Source: an uncultured Prevotellaceae bacterium
GTDB taxonomy: Bacteria > Bacteroidota > Bacteroidia > Bacteroidales > Bacteroidaceae
NCBI GenBank assembly: GCA_900316355.1
Contig: ONCQ01000007.1
Span: 34,901 to 98,900, forward strand
Direction of reading: 5' to 3'
DNA: 64,000 nt
Made by a program: the position numbers and the translations under genes
The notes under the pieces: model-generated
The model's database searches: none
Seen by the model: only the letters and a program-made list of their open reading frames with translations
What the model was told of the DNA's origin: nothing
Shown: piece by piece, positions 1 to 9,023 of the stretch
Layout of the letters: every line of letters begins with the position of its first letter
Position numbering within the stretch: the first letter of the stretch is position 1

Positions 1-2940
1 CCTGAGTTCGACGATAGCCAGTGGCAGCAGGTGACGTTGCCCTATGCCTTCAACGGAGACGAAGCGTTCCGCAAGGATATCGTGAATCTGACGGACACGA
101 TCGTTTGGTATAGGAAGACGTTCGTAATGGACAATGGACAATTGACAATGGACAATTCCAAGGTGTTTGTGGAGTTCGAGGGCGTGAGGCAGGGAGCTGA
201 CTTCTACCTGAACGGGCATCACCTGGGCTTCAGCGAGTATGGCGTGATGGCTTGCGGCTTCGACCTGACACCTTATATACAAGAAGGCGTAAACACGTTG
301 GCTGTGCGTTGCGACAACTCGTGGAACTATCGTTCGCGTGAGTTCAACAGCCGCTACCAGTGGAACGACCGCAACTTCAACGCCAACTACGGCGGTATTC
401 CCAAGAATGTCTATCTCCATATCACGGACAAACTCTACCAGACACTCCCGCTTTATTCGAACCTCGGCACGACGGGCACTTACGTCTATGCCACCGACTT
501 CGACATCCCCAACCGCAAGGCTGTGATTCACGTCGAGTCAGAGGTGAAGAACGAGGACACGCATGCTCACGATGTGGCACTGATATTCATGCTTACCGAT
601 GCCGATGGTAATGTGGTTGCCCGTGAGGAGAGTCCAGACTTCACACATATCGAACCCGGTCAGACGACAACGCTCAAGGCTGCGTCGGAGGTCCTGGGTC
701 TTCATTTCTGGTCGTGGGGCTATGGCTATCTCTATACGGTGGAAACCCGTCTGAAGGAGGTGCCACCAGGCGGTGAAAGGATTGAATACCATGATCCCGT
801 TATCACCCGTACGGGTTTCCGAAAGACCCACTTTGGCGAGGGCAAGATATGGTTGAACGACCGCGTGATGATGGTACATGGCTATGCGCAGCGCACATCC
901 AACGAGTGGCCGGGCGTGGGACTGAGCGTGCCCGCTTGGCTCAGCGATTACTCAAACGGCCTGATGGTGGAGAGTGGCGGCAATATGGTGCGCTGGATGC
1001 ATGTGACACCCTGGAAGCAGGACATCGAGAGCTGCGACCGCGTGGGATTGCCGCAGGCGATGCCCGCCGGCGATGCCGAGAAGGATGTGGAGGGCGCCCG
1101 CTGGCAGCAGCGCACGGCCCTGATGCGCGATGCCATCATCTACAATCGTAACAACCCCTCGATACTCTTCTACGAGAGCGGCAATGAGAGCATCAGTCGC
1201 GAGCACATGCTGGAGATGAAGGCCATTCGCGACAAGTATGACCCGCATGGCGGTCGCGCTATCGGTAGTCGCGAGATGCTGGACATCGATGAGGCGGAGT
1301 ATGGCGGCGAGATGCTGTATATCAACAAGTCGAAGAAGCACCCGATGTGGGCCATGGAATATTGCCGCGACGAGGGCCTGCGCAAGTACTGGGATGCGTA
1401 CAGCTATCCCTACCATAAGGAAGGCGACGGCCCGCTCTATCGCGGTAAGCCCGCTACGGAATACAACCATAATATGGATGAGTTCGCCGTGGAGATGGTG
1501 CGCCGCTGGTACGACTACTGGCGTGAGCGTCCTGGAACAGGCACGCGTGTTTCCAGCGGTGGCGTGAAGATTGTGTTCAGCGACACGAACACCCACCATC
1601 GCGGCGAGTCGAACTACCGCACCAGCGGCGTCACCGATGCCATGCGCATTCCCAAAGATGCTTTCTTCGTACATCAGGTGATGTGGAATGGATGGGTGGA
1701 GCCGGAGGAGGCGAGGACATATATTGTGGGGCATTGGAGCCTCTCCCCCGACCCCTCTCCCGTGGGCGAGGGGAGTAGCTTGAAGAAGCCCGTGTATGTG
1801 GTATCGACGGCAGAGGACGTGGAGCTGTTCTTGAATGGGCGCTCGTTGGGAAAGGGGAAACAGCAGTATCGCTACCTGTTCACCTTCGAGAATGTACCTT
1901 TCGAGCCTGGCACGTTGGAGGCTGTTGGCTCCGATGGCAGTCGCTACAAACTGGAGACCGCAGGAGAGCCTTATCAACTGAAGCTGACGGCAATCGAGAA
2001 TCCTGAGGGAATCCAGGCTGATGGAGCCGATATGGTGCTTTTCCAGGTGGAGGTCGTGGATAGGCAAGGGCGTCGGTGTCCGCTGGATGACCGTATGGTT
2101 CATTTCGAACTCTCAGGAGAAGCTACGTGGATAGGTGGCATCGCCACCCGCAATAACCAGCAGTTGCAGCGACCCGACGAGAACCGCTCAGCGGAATTGC
2201 TCGATGCAGCCGCCACGAAGAACATCTCCGACAACTATGTCGGTGCAATGGCGCTGCCCGTGGAATGCGGTGTGAATCGGGTCCTTGTGCGAACAACCAC
2301 AAACGCTGGCCAAGTTTTGCTCACCGCCACCGCCGAGGGCGTGAAGCCTGCTACGATTGGAGTGAAAAGTGAAAGCGTGAAGAATGAAAAATCACTCCCA
2401 CAACTAACGCTGCCTTGTCAACTAACAAGGGGAGAAACGCCGCTTACGCCCTCCTACAAAGAGCAGGCGCGTGGCATAGAGATCGCTTCGGCGAAGGCCG
2501 GTTACGACAGCGAACACACATCCCGCAGCTTCGACGACAATGAGCTTTCCGAGTGGAAGAATGACGGTCGCCTTTCTACGGCCTGGATCACCTATCGCCT
2601 GAAGAAAAAAGCTGCCATCGATGACATCTGCCTCAAGCTTACCGGCTGGCGACTGCGCAGCTATCCGCTCGAAATATATGCTGGCAAGAAACTTATATGG
2701 AGCGGTGAGACGGAGCGCAGCCTCGGCTACATTCACCTCACGCCCAGCAAGCGTGTGAAGACCGACGAAATCACTATCCGCCTCAAGGGCGCTGGCAAGG
2801 ATGAGGATGCCTTCGGTGGTATCGTGGAGGTCGCCGAACCAGCTGCCGGCGAGCTCGACCTCTTCAAAGCCAAGAATGGCGGCGATACGAAGAATGAGCT
2901 CCGCATCGTAGAGATAGAATTCATAGAATCCCAAACATAA
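1..2940 (+). CDS. Glycoside hydrolase family 2 protein (beta-galactosidase-like), 5' end cut by the window
   Basis: The reading frame is open from base 1, and the first codons (PEFDDSQWQQVTLPYAF) match the sugar-binding start of GH2 enzymes, so the gene begins upstream; the GTG at 31 is not its start. 979 residues are visible. Order: jelly-roll sugar-binding domain (FEGVRQGADFYLNG), immunoglobulin-like domain, TIM barrel, DUF4982-like domain (VELFLNGRSLG), further beta domains and a discoidin-like C-terminus. The acid/base is probably Glu396 of the visible part (FYESGNES); Glu536 (RGESNYR) is a candidate nucleophile. It should release terminal beta-galactosyl or related residues from pectin side chains in the periplasm, since a PL11 lyase and an esterase follow. 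Three repeat insertions (126-157, 1752-1773, 2359-2430) are read through in frame. Family is secure, exact substrate inferred. Confidence 0.88.
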   Translation, partial: PEFDDSQWQQVTLPYAFNGDEAFRKDIVNLTDTIVWYRKTFVMDNGQLTMDNSKVFVEFEGVRQGADFYLNGHHLGFSEYGVMACGFDLTPYIQEGVNTLAVRCDNSWNYRSREFNSRYQWNDRNFNANYGGIPKNVYLHITDKLYQTLPLYSNLGTTGTYVYATDFDIPNRKAVIHVESEVKNEDTHAHDVALIFMLTDADGNVVAREESPDFTHIEPGQTTTLKAASEVLGLHFWSWGYGYLYTVETRLKEVPPGGERIEYHDPVITRTGFRKTHFGEGKIWLNDRVMMVHGYAQRTSNEWPGVGLSVPAWLSDYSNGLMVESGGNMVRWMHVTPWKQDIESCDRVGLPQAMPAGDAEKDVEGARWQQRTALMRDAIIYNRNNPSILFYESGNESISREHMLEMKAIRDKYDPHGGRAIGSREMLDIDEAEYGGEMLYINKSKKHPMWAMEYCRDEGLRKYWDAYSYPYHKEGDGPLYRGKPATEYNHNMDEFAVEMVRRWYDYWRERPGTGTRVSSGGVKIVFSDTNTHHRGESNYRTSGVTDAMRIPKDAFFVHQVMWNGWVEPEEARTYIVGHWSLSPDPSPVGEGSSLKKPVYVVSTAEDVELFLNGRSLGKGKQQYRYLFTFENVPFEPGTLEAVGSDGSRYKLETAGEPYQLKLTAIENPEGIQADGADMVLFQVEVVDRQGRRCPLDDRMVHFELSGEATWIGGIATRNNQQLQRPDENRSAELLDAAATKNISDNYVGAMALPVECGVNRVLVRTTTNAGQVLLTATAEGVKPATIGVKSESVKNEKSLPQLTLPCQLTRGETPLTPSYKEQARGIEIASAKAGYDSEHTSRSFDDNELSEWKNDGRLSTAWITYRLKKKAAIDDICLKLTGWRLRSYPLEIYAGKKLIWSGETERSLGYIHLTPSKRVKTDEITIRLKGAGKDEDAFGGIVEVAEPAAGELDLFKAKNGGDTKNELRIVEIEFIESQT
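126..157. repeat. In-frame ACAATGGACAATTG-type simple repeat inside the GH2 gene
   Basis: Tandem GACAATGG / GACAATTG words occur here within the coding sequence and are translated as VMDNGQLTMDNSK. The same words recur inside the PL11 gene at 7241-7283, and a related pattern (CAATTGTCAAATTG) lies before the 16S gene at 63941. Such words normally look intergenic; here they keep the frame. Confidence 0.7.
1752..1773. repeat. In-frame GC-rich hairpin repeat inside the GH2 gene
   Basis: CCCCTC...GAGGGG hairpin with flank CTCTCCCCCGACCCCTC. It is translated as LSPDPSPVGEGSS between the catalytic domain and the DUF4982-like domain. Its flank matches the pyrC copy (10198-10221) and one mfd copy (12974-12993). 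Confidence 0.7.
2359..2430. repeat. In-frame GTGAAAAGTGAAA repeat plus small hairpin inside the GH2 gene
   Basis: GGAGTGA (2359) and TCACTCC (2392) flank a GTGAAAAGTGAAAG-like run; then CCTTGT-CAACTA-ACAAGG forms a hairpin (2413-2430). Translated as a linker (GVKSESVKNEKSLP and following). The same GTGAAAAATG words lie between genes near 18700 and 18820. Confidence 0.6.
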
Positions 2941-2951
2941 AAACATTTCCC

Positions 2952-5900
2952 ATGTCACGAATTTTCAATTTCTTCCTGTTGGCAGGTTTGTCTTTGCTGC
3001 CGCAGATGGTCGGCGCTCAGCGCTATCAGCAGCCGCTGGACCGCGGTGTGGTGGCCGTGAACCGTTCGGGGAGCACCATTCGTAGTGCCTCGTCGGCAGG
3101 CGGTACGGGTAATCTCATCTCCTGGCGTAAGCTGGCGCAAGAGCCCGAGGGTACCACCTACAATGTATATAAGCGTTCGGCGGGTTCGTCGGAGTACACG
3201 AAGATGACATCGAAGCCGCTGGCGGTGACGTGCTATGTGCCATCATCGCTCGCGACGAATACGGAATATGCCGTGGCGGCTGTCAGCCCCGACGGCGTGG
3301 AGGGCCCTATCAGCAAGCCGTTCCTCTACAAGACGCAACCGTATCCCAACGTGTGGCTGAACATCGATTTCGACAACACGGTGATACCCCGCAATGACTA
3401 CCGCACTAAGTTCTGCTGGCCGATGGACACAGACGGCGACGGTGAGTACGATGCTGTCGTCGTGGACCGTCTGTTCGCCGGAGCAGACGTAGGCGAGGAG
3501 GACACAGAGAACACGGCCACCACGACGCACAAGATTCAGGCTTACCGCTTCACGGGCGAACTGCTGTGGACGGTGGATATGGGCCCGAACGTGAATATAT
3601 GTGCCGGACAGAATGATATGGTGGTGGCGTGGGACATCAACTGCGACGGGCGTTGCGAGGTGATGATCAAGAGCTCGGACGGCACCCGCTTCTGGGACAA
3701 GCAGAACGAGACGTGGGGCAAGTATGCCAAGGGCAGCGCCACGGCCGACGTAGATGGCGATGGTGTGGTCGATTACCGCACACATGGGACGCGCGTGCCG
3801 CCGTTCTATGTCTCTGTCATCGATGGCCTCACGGGCGAGGAGATAGACTGCAATGAATTGAAATATAGCGAGGTTCACGATGGCTCAGACACCTATACGC
3901 GCAATTCGCGAGCCAACTACATGAGCTTCGGCTATGCTGCGATGGACGGTCACTTCGCCATCTGCTATCTCGACGGCATCCATCCCTCGCTGGTGATGGA
4001 GTGCCTGGATCGCGACAACAACAAGACGCACCATAACTATGTCTTCACGTGGGACTACGACTGGAATGGCACTGCCGCCTCCAACTGGCATCACTCCCAC
4101 ACTTGGAGTCGCAACGACAAGCGCCCCTGGCCCGCTGAGTTCCATATGCTCCGCGTGGCTGACGTCGATGGCGACGGCACCGACGAGATGATACAGGGTG
4201 GCTACAGCGTGAATCCCCACACGGGTTGGTTTGCCAGTCCCAGCATCGGGCACGGCGATCGCTTCGTGCTGAGCGATATCGACCCCGACCGTCCAGGGCT
4301 GGAGGTCTATGCCATCCAGCAGAGCGCGCTGTTGGGACAGCTGCTCTACGACGCTCGCACAGCCGAGCACATCAAAGAATGGTACCTGCCCAGCGTTTAT
4401 GATGTGGGACGTGGTGCTTGCCTCGATATGAACGCCTCGCGCAAGGGCTATGAGATTCTGAGCTATGCCGACGAATTCGTTTATGACTGCAAGGGCGAGA
4501 AGACTGGGCAGACGCGCTCGGGCTCCACGTACGAGGGCTGCTGGTGGGACGGCGACCTGCAGCGCGAATGGCTCGACTCACCAGGCGGAAGCGGATGGGG
4601 CACGAACCTGATGGTGTCGAAGGTACTGGGTTCGCGACTGGCCGAGTTCTCGCAGGAGAGCAGCTGGGCTACGCACGCCGCCACAGGCACACGTCCCGCT
4701 TTCATGGGAGATATCATAGGCGACTGGCGCGAGGAGGTGCTGCTGGCCATGCAGGACGACAATGTCTGCACAGGCCTCGTAGGCTATACCACTGCGATGT
4801 CCACCAGCTATAGCATTTACTGTCTGCAACAAGACCCGCACTATCGCGGCGACTGCACCACACGCGGCTACTACCAGCATCCCAATACCGGTTTCTATCT
4901 GGGCGGCGGAATGCCTATGCCGCCGTTGCCGCCGGTGTTTGAGGCGGAGGTGCGCAACGAGATGGCCAGCGGCAAGAGCGTGATGTTCGACCTGCAGAAT
5001 GCCAATGGTTCCATCTTCGACGTGAATGGCGAAGCTCCGACGACCCTTTATCTGATGAACCCGATCGGTCGCGACTATACCTTCAAAGGCACAGGTACCA
5101 CAGGCACGGGCCAGCTCATCAAGTCGATGCAGGGAAAGGTTACGTTTAGCTGCGACCTGGGACATACGGGCAAGAACCTTATCAGCGAGGGCACGCTGGA
5201 GGTGAATGGACAGATAGCTGGCCCCGTGGAACTGCGTGCCAGAGGTACACTGAGCGGCAATGCCACGCTGAAGGACACCATCACCTTCGAGGGCGCATTG
5301 AACTATGAGGGCTGCCGACTGATGCCAACGTCCGTCATCACGTCCAAGAAGAACGTGGTGATTCCCGGCAACGTATATATAGAGGTAAGTGCTGCCGAAG
5401 GGCAGTGTGGCAAATTGATGGTCGAGGGCGACTTGACCTTTAAGACGACCAACTACATCACCGTGAGTCTGGCCAATCAGGAAGCCACCAGCTATGTTAT
5501 CGCCGAGTGCACAGGCACGCTGACCTGCGATGTGACAAAGCTGAAGACACGCGGGTTGGAGGGTGTAAACTACGACCTCGTGGTGGAGGATAACAAGCTG
5601 TTGCTCGTCATCAACGAGACACGCGAGCCGCAGGGGAATGTCGTGTGGACGGGTGCCGAGTCTGCCACCTGGAACTTCAAGGCCAAGAACTTCGCTACGG
5701 ACACGCCGACGGCATTCGTCAGCGGCGACGCTGTGGTGTTCAATGCCGAAGGCTTGAAGAAAACCATCACGGTGCCCGAGATGATGGTCATCGGCGGTGT
5801 TACCTTCGACAGCGGCACTTACACCCTCTCTGGCGAAGGTGGGCTGAGCGGCGAGGGCGACCTGACGGTGAACAAGGATGCTGCCGTGACGCTGAATATG

Positions 5901-7376
5901 AAGTATAGCGACTACACTGGCAAGACCATCGTGAACGGCGGCACCCTGACCGTGCCGAATTTCTACGACGGCGGTCAGAAGAGTGCCCTCGGTGCAGCTG
6001 CTGCCGACAAGGGCAACCTGCAGCTGAACGGCGGTACGCTGGTGCTCTCGAAGGACAATATGGGCACCGACCGACAGATCACCGTCACCGACACCGCCAC
6101 CATTCGCATCACGCAATCCAACAGTGCTCTCTCGCTGAAAGGTGCCGTCAGCGGAACGGGTTATCTCACGAAGGACGGTGCCGGGCAGTTGAACCTGACC
6201 TACGGCGGTGCGAACAATTTCGCAGGACTGATCGTGAAGAAGGGTATCGTGGCGCAGGGCGCTTGGAACGCTACCTTTGGCAAGAGCGGTTCGCCCATGC
6301 TGCTGGCTGGCGGCGAGGTGCATCAGATCGATGTCAACAGCACCAGCACCGTGCCCACTTTCAACCATGTCGTGACCGTTCAGGAGGGCACCACGAACAA
6401 GATTGTCGGTTCCTCGCGCGGCAAGATTAACGGCTCTGTGAAGGGGAAGGGCGCGCTGACCATCGTGTCGAGATATGTGCGCTGCGATATCGGCTTGAAC
6501 TTCGCCAACTTCGAGGGAACGCTGACGGCCTCTGGCAGCCAGTGGCGACTGATGACCAACGTGACCGATATGTCGAAGGCCACCCTGAAGGTGGACGCCG
6601 CCACGAACATTGCGCATTATGGCAGCGCCAGCGGTAACCAGCAGTCGGCCACGCTGAAGATTGGCGCTATTGCGGGAACAGCCACCGACGGCGTACTTGA
6701 AGGACAGACAACCTACCAGATAGGTTACTTGAACAAGGACATGACCTTCTCAGGCCTCTTCAAGGGAACGGCCGTCAGCAAGGTCGGAACGGGTAAGCTG
6801 ACACTGAAGACCACGGGCAGCACCTCGCCCATCACCGTCAGTGCCGGCACGCTGGAGCTCACCAACAGCTCTTCCACAACGGCCATCACGACAGGCGCCA
6901 TCACCGTTGCCAACAAGGCCACGATTACCGGTACGGCCGCAGTTCAGAACCTCACCCTCAGCAAAGGCGCCACGACGCTCTGCCAGCTCAAGACTTCGGG
7001 CAATACCCGTCTCACGGTGCTGGGCAACCTCCGACACAATAATGACACAATTCTTGTGGTGGTGCCTACGACGCGTAAGCTGCAGGTGGGCGACGAGATC
7101 ACGGTCTATAACGTCAGCGGCACCCACACCGGCTCCTTCTTCGTGAAGGTCGATGATGGCGGTGCGGGTTATGAGTTCGACAGCTCCACGCTCCTCACCG
7201 ACGGTAAGTTGCGCGTTGCTGCCATTGTCGATGGAATTGAGTCAATTGACAATGGACAAGGGACAATGGACAATGAGGGTGCTCTGTATGACCTCAGCGG
7301 CAAGAAAGTGATCAGCGATGGCAAATTACCCAAGGGCGTGTATATTAGGAACGGCCAGAAGGTATATGTCAAATAA
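2952..7376 (+). CDS. PL11 rhamnogalacturonan lyase with autotransporter-type repeat tail and C-terminal sorting motif
   Basis: 1474 residues. After a signal peptide (MSRIFNFFLLAGLSLLPQ) comes a fibronectin-like start and the PL11 propeller: LDRGVVAVNRSG, LISWRKLAQEPEGTTYNVYK, and calcium-loop motifs DTDGDGEYD, DVDGDGVVD and DVDGDGTDE typical of YesW/YesX. PL11 enzymes cut the rhamnose-galacturonate backbone of rhamnogalacturonan I by beta-elimination, usually in about 600 residues; here roughly 750 more follow. That tail has beta-helix repeats of the autotransporter-associated kind (GKTIVNGGTLTVPN, GNLQLNGGTLVLS), rarely joined to a lyase. The last residues (LSGKKV...GVYIRNGQKVYVK) look like a T9SS sorting signal. 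The start lies 12 bases after the GH2 stop, so the two are probably co-transcribed. Confidence 0.87.
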   Translation: MSRIFNFFLLAGLSLLPQMVGAQRYQQPLDRGVVAVNRSGSTIRSASSAGGTGNLISWRKLAQEPEGTTYNVYKRSAGSSEYTKMTSKPLAVTCYVPSSLATNTEYAVAAVSPDGVEGPISKPFLYKTQPYPNVWLNIDFDNTVIPRNDYRTKFCWPMDTDGDGEYDAVVVDRLFAGADVGEEDTENTATTTHKIQAYRFTGELLWTVDMGPNVNICAGQNDMVVAWDINCDGRCEVMIKSSDGTRFWDKQNETWGKYAKGSATADVDGDGVVDYRTHGTRVPPFYVSVIDGLTGEEIDCNELKYSEVHDGSDTYTRNSRANYMSFGYAAMDGHFAICYLDGIHPSLVMECLDRDNNKTHHNYVFTWDYDWNGTAASNWHHSHTWSRNDKRPWPAEFHMLRVADVDGDGTDEMIQGGYSVNPHTGWFASPSIGHGDRFVLSDIDPDRPGLEVYAIQQSALLGQLLYDARTAEHIKEWYLPSVYDVGRGACLDMNASRKGYEILSYADEFVYDCKGEKTGQTRSGSTYEGCWWDGDLQREWLDSPGGSGWGTNLMVSKVLGSRLAEFSQESSWATHAATGTRPAFMGDIIGDWREEVLLAMQDDNVCTGLVGYTTAMSTSYSIYCLQQDPHYRGDCTTRGYYQHPNTGFYLGGGMPMPPLPPVFEAEVRNEMASGKSVMFDLQNANGSIFDVNGEAPTTLYLMNPIGRDYTFKGTGTTGTGQLIKSMQGKVTFSCDLGHTGKNLISEGTLEVNGQIAGPVELRARGTLSGNATLKDTITFEGALNYEGCRLMPTSVITSKKNVVIPGNVYIEVSAAEGQCGKLMVEGDLTFKTTNYITVSLANQEATSYVIAECTGTLTCDVTKLKTRGLEGVNYDLVVEDNKLLLVINETREPQGNVVWTGAESATWNFKAKNFATDTPTAFVSGDAVVFNAEGLKKTITVPEMMVIGGVTFDSGTYTLSGEGGLSGEGDLTVNKDAAVTLNMKYSDYTGKTIVNGGTLTVPNFYDGGQKSALGAAAADKGNLQLNGGTLVLSKDNMGTDRQITVTDTATIRITQSNSALSLKGAVSGTGYLTKDGAGQLNLTYGGANNFAGLIVKKGIVAQGAWNATFGKSGSPMLLAGGEVHQIDVNSTSTVPTFNHVVTVQEGTTNKIVGSSRGKINGSVKGKGALTIVSRYVRCDIGLNFANFEGTLTASGSQWRLMTNVTDMSKATLKVDAATNIAHYGSASGNQQSATLKIGAIAGTATDGVLEGQTTYQIGYLNKDMTFSGLFKGTAVSKVGTGKLTLKTTGSTSPITVSAGTLELTNSSSTTAITTGAITVANKATITGTAAVQNLTLSKGATTLCQLKTSGNTRLTVLGNLRHNNDTILVVVPTTRKLQVGDEITVYNVSGTHTGSFFVKVDDGGAGYEFDSSTLLTDGKLRVAAIVDGIESIDNGQGTMDNEGALYDLSGKKVISDGKLPKGVYIRNGQKVYVK
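7241..7283. repeat. In-frame ACAATGGACAA repeat inside the PL11 gene
   Basis: Tandem GACAATGGACAA-like words translated as SIDNGQGTMDNEG, placed just before the C-terminal sorting motif. Same word family as 126-157. Confidence 0.65.
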
Positions 7377-7399
7377 CATCGTTAAAACGTGAATCCATC

Positions 7400-8080
7400 A
7401 TGAAACAGATTGTATTAACTTTTTTCTTCGGGCTTGCCAGCGTCATTGGCAGCGCGCAGGTGGTTCAAGATGATCCGTTGAAGGGTAAACAGATAGGTGT
7501 CATCGGTGACAGCTATGTGCGTAATCACCGCGAGCCGATAGAGAATACATGGCACTATAAGTTTGCGCAGAAACATCAGATGCGTTACTTCAACTACGGG
7601 CGCAACGGCAACTGCATCGCACTCGACCTGAAGCAGTGGGGGACGGGCATGTACAAGCGTTATGCGGAGATGAAGGATTCGCTGGACTATGTGGTGGTCA
7701 TCGCGGGACACAACGATGGGCGCACGGGAAGAATCGATTCCATTGGCGTGGATGCCTTCAAGGAGCGCCTCGGCATCCTCTGCACGGGTCTCATTGCGAA
7801 ATACCCTCGTGCCAAGATATTCTTCTTTACTCCTTGGACTTGTGAGAACTTCACAGGTAGCCTGCGCCAGCAGGTCGTGGACGCGATGCTTGAGGTGTGC
7901 GGTTCCTATGGTATTCCCGTGTTTGATGCCGCCAGAAACAGCAATATCTTTGCTGCTGATGAGCAGTTCCGCAAGATCTTCTTTCAAGGAGGGAAAGGTA
8001 CAGACGATGCCCACTTGAATGCCATCGGCCACGACCGTTTCCTGCCCGTGGCCGAACATTTCATCCTGCAGTATGAGTGA
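7400..8080 (+). CDS. Secreted SGNH/GDSL-family hydrolase, probable carbohydrate esterase
   Basis: 226 residues with a signal peptide ending near IGSAQ. SGNH landmarks are in order: GDS with the nucleophile serine (VIGDSYVRNH), a glycine block (NYGRNGN), an asparagine block (IAGHNDGR) and the C-terminal Asp-His pair (DDAHLNAIGH). Enzymes of this family in pectin loci remove acetyl groups from rhamnogalacturonan, which fits the two preceding genes; the substrate is inferred. The start is 23 bases after the PL11 stop. The end overlaps the convergent downstream gene by 20 bases. Confidence 0.8.
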   Translation: MKQIVLTFFFGLASVIGSAQVVQDDPLKGKQIGVIGDSYVRNHREPIENTWHYKFAQKHQMRYFNYGRNGNCIALDLKQWGTGMYKRYAEMKDSLDYVVVIAGHNDGRTGRIDSIGVDAFKERLGILCTGLIAKYPRAKIFFFTPWTCENFTGSLRQQVVDAMLEVCGSYGIPVFDAARNSNIFAADEQFRKIFFQGGKGTDDAHLNAIGHDRFLPVAEHFILQYE

Positions 8081-9023
8081 CCGCAAGGAGCGTAGATAGA
8101 TAAGGGCGTAGTGCTTCGGTGCTGCGCCCTTTGCGTTGGGCGTAGTCGAGGAATTGGTCGTCGCCAATGTGGCCGATACTGAAGTAGCGGGCTTGGGGAT
8201 GGCTGATCATCAGGCCGCTCACGCTGGCGTGGGGTTGCATCGCGCCGTGTTCGGTGAGACGGATGCCGATGGAGGAGAAATCGATGAGGCGGTCGAGGTC
8301 GAAATTGAGGCTTTGGTCGGGGAGGCTGGGGTAGCCCACAGCGGGACGGATACCTTGGAAACGCTCGGCGTGGAGGTCGGCGATGGACAGCTGCTCGTCG
8401 GGTGCATAGCCCCAGTAGAACTTACGGATGGCTTCGTGAGCGCGCTCGATGGCGGCTTCCGCAAGGCGGTCGGCGAGGGTTTGGCAGAGCAGGTGCTTGT
8501 AGGCGTCGGCAGCGGGCGTGCCGTCAGCATAGAGCTGTTCAATGCCTTCGTCGGCACAGGCGGCGAAGATGCCGATGCAATCGCGCTGGCCCTCAGCATT
8601 GACGGGGCGGATGAAGTCGGCGAGGCAGAGGAACGGGGGCTCCTGCTGACGAAGGAAGGATAATGATGAATGACGAGTGACGGATGACGAATGATGAGTG
8701 ACGAATGACGAATGATGAATCATCACATCTTCGCTGTCGCTGTTGCAGTCGAAGAGTCCGAAGCGGACATGGGTCTTGTAGCCTTGAGCATCGAGTGCTG
8801 CAAGCATCCGCATCGCCTCCTTGTGCAGCTGCATCGCCTCAGCTGCCTTCGCCCGTTCTTCTTCTGGGAAACTGGCCAGCCAGTTGGCGCGGCAGCTGTC
8901 GCAGCCATGGATGTTGGCAATGGCCGCAAAGCGCGCAGGGAAGTTCCACGCGTGGAAGAAGTACAGCCAGTTGATGTAGGGCGCTACTTCGGCTATTTTA
9001 TAGTGTAAAGTGGAGGGCTTGTG
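8061..9023 (-). CDS. Stand-alone vitamin B12-dependent methionine synthase activation domain protein
   Basis: About 320 residues, matching the C-terminal reactivation domain of MetH, which uses S-adenosylmethionine to re-methylate oxidised cobalamin. Visible marks: GIRPAVGYPSLPDQ, the counterpart of the MetH RPAPGYPACPDH loop, then LTEHGAMQPHASVSG and SHPQARYFSIGHI. No cobalamin-binding or homocysteine domain is attached, so the catalytic subunit must be encoded elsewhere. I chose the ATG at 9023 (MHKPSTLHYK); one at 9059 lies deeper in pyrC. The gene overlaps the pyrC end by 26 bases and is probably translated with it. A tandem-repeat insertion (8660-8724) adds residues such as HHSSFVTHHSSSVTRHSS just before the conserved LCLADFI segment. 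Confidence 0.82.
   Translation of the reverse strand, partial: HKPSTLHYKIAEVAPYINWLYFFHAWNFPARFAAIANIHGCDSCRANWLASFPEEERAKAAEAMQLHKEAMRMLAALDAQGYKTHVRFGLFDCNSDSEDVMIHHSSFVTHHSSSVTRHSSLSFLRQQEPPFLCLADFIRPVNAEGQRDCIGIFAACADEGIEQLYADGTPAADAYKHLLCQTLADRLAEAAIERAHEAIRKFYWGYAPDEQLSIADLHAERFQGIRPAVGYPSLPDQSLNFDLDRLIDFSSIGIRLTEHGAMQPHASVSGLMISHPQARYFSIGHIGDDQFLDYAQRKGRSTEALRPYLSTLLAVTHTAG
8660..8724. repeat. In-frame GAATGACGA tandem repeat inside the MetH activation gene
   Basis: Irregular tandem GATGAATGACGAGTGACG-like words of about 7-8 bases. Read on the minus strand they give a His/Ser-rich stretch in the middle of an otherwise well conserved domain. The frame is kept. Confidence 0.75.

Noticed and set aside
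952-2103. A long minus-strand reading frame (383 codons) opposite the GH2 gene
   Set aside because: It mirrors the real gene's third-base bias and has no signal, motif or promoter.
4578-6617. A 679-codon frame opposite the PL11 gene
   Set aside because: Composition (His/Gly/Ala-rich, no motif) is typical of an antisense shadow; the plus strand has clear domains.
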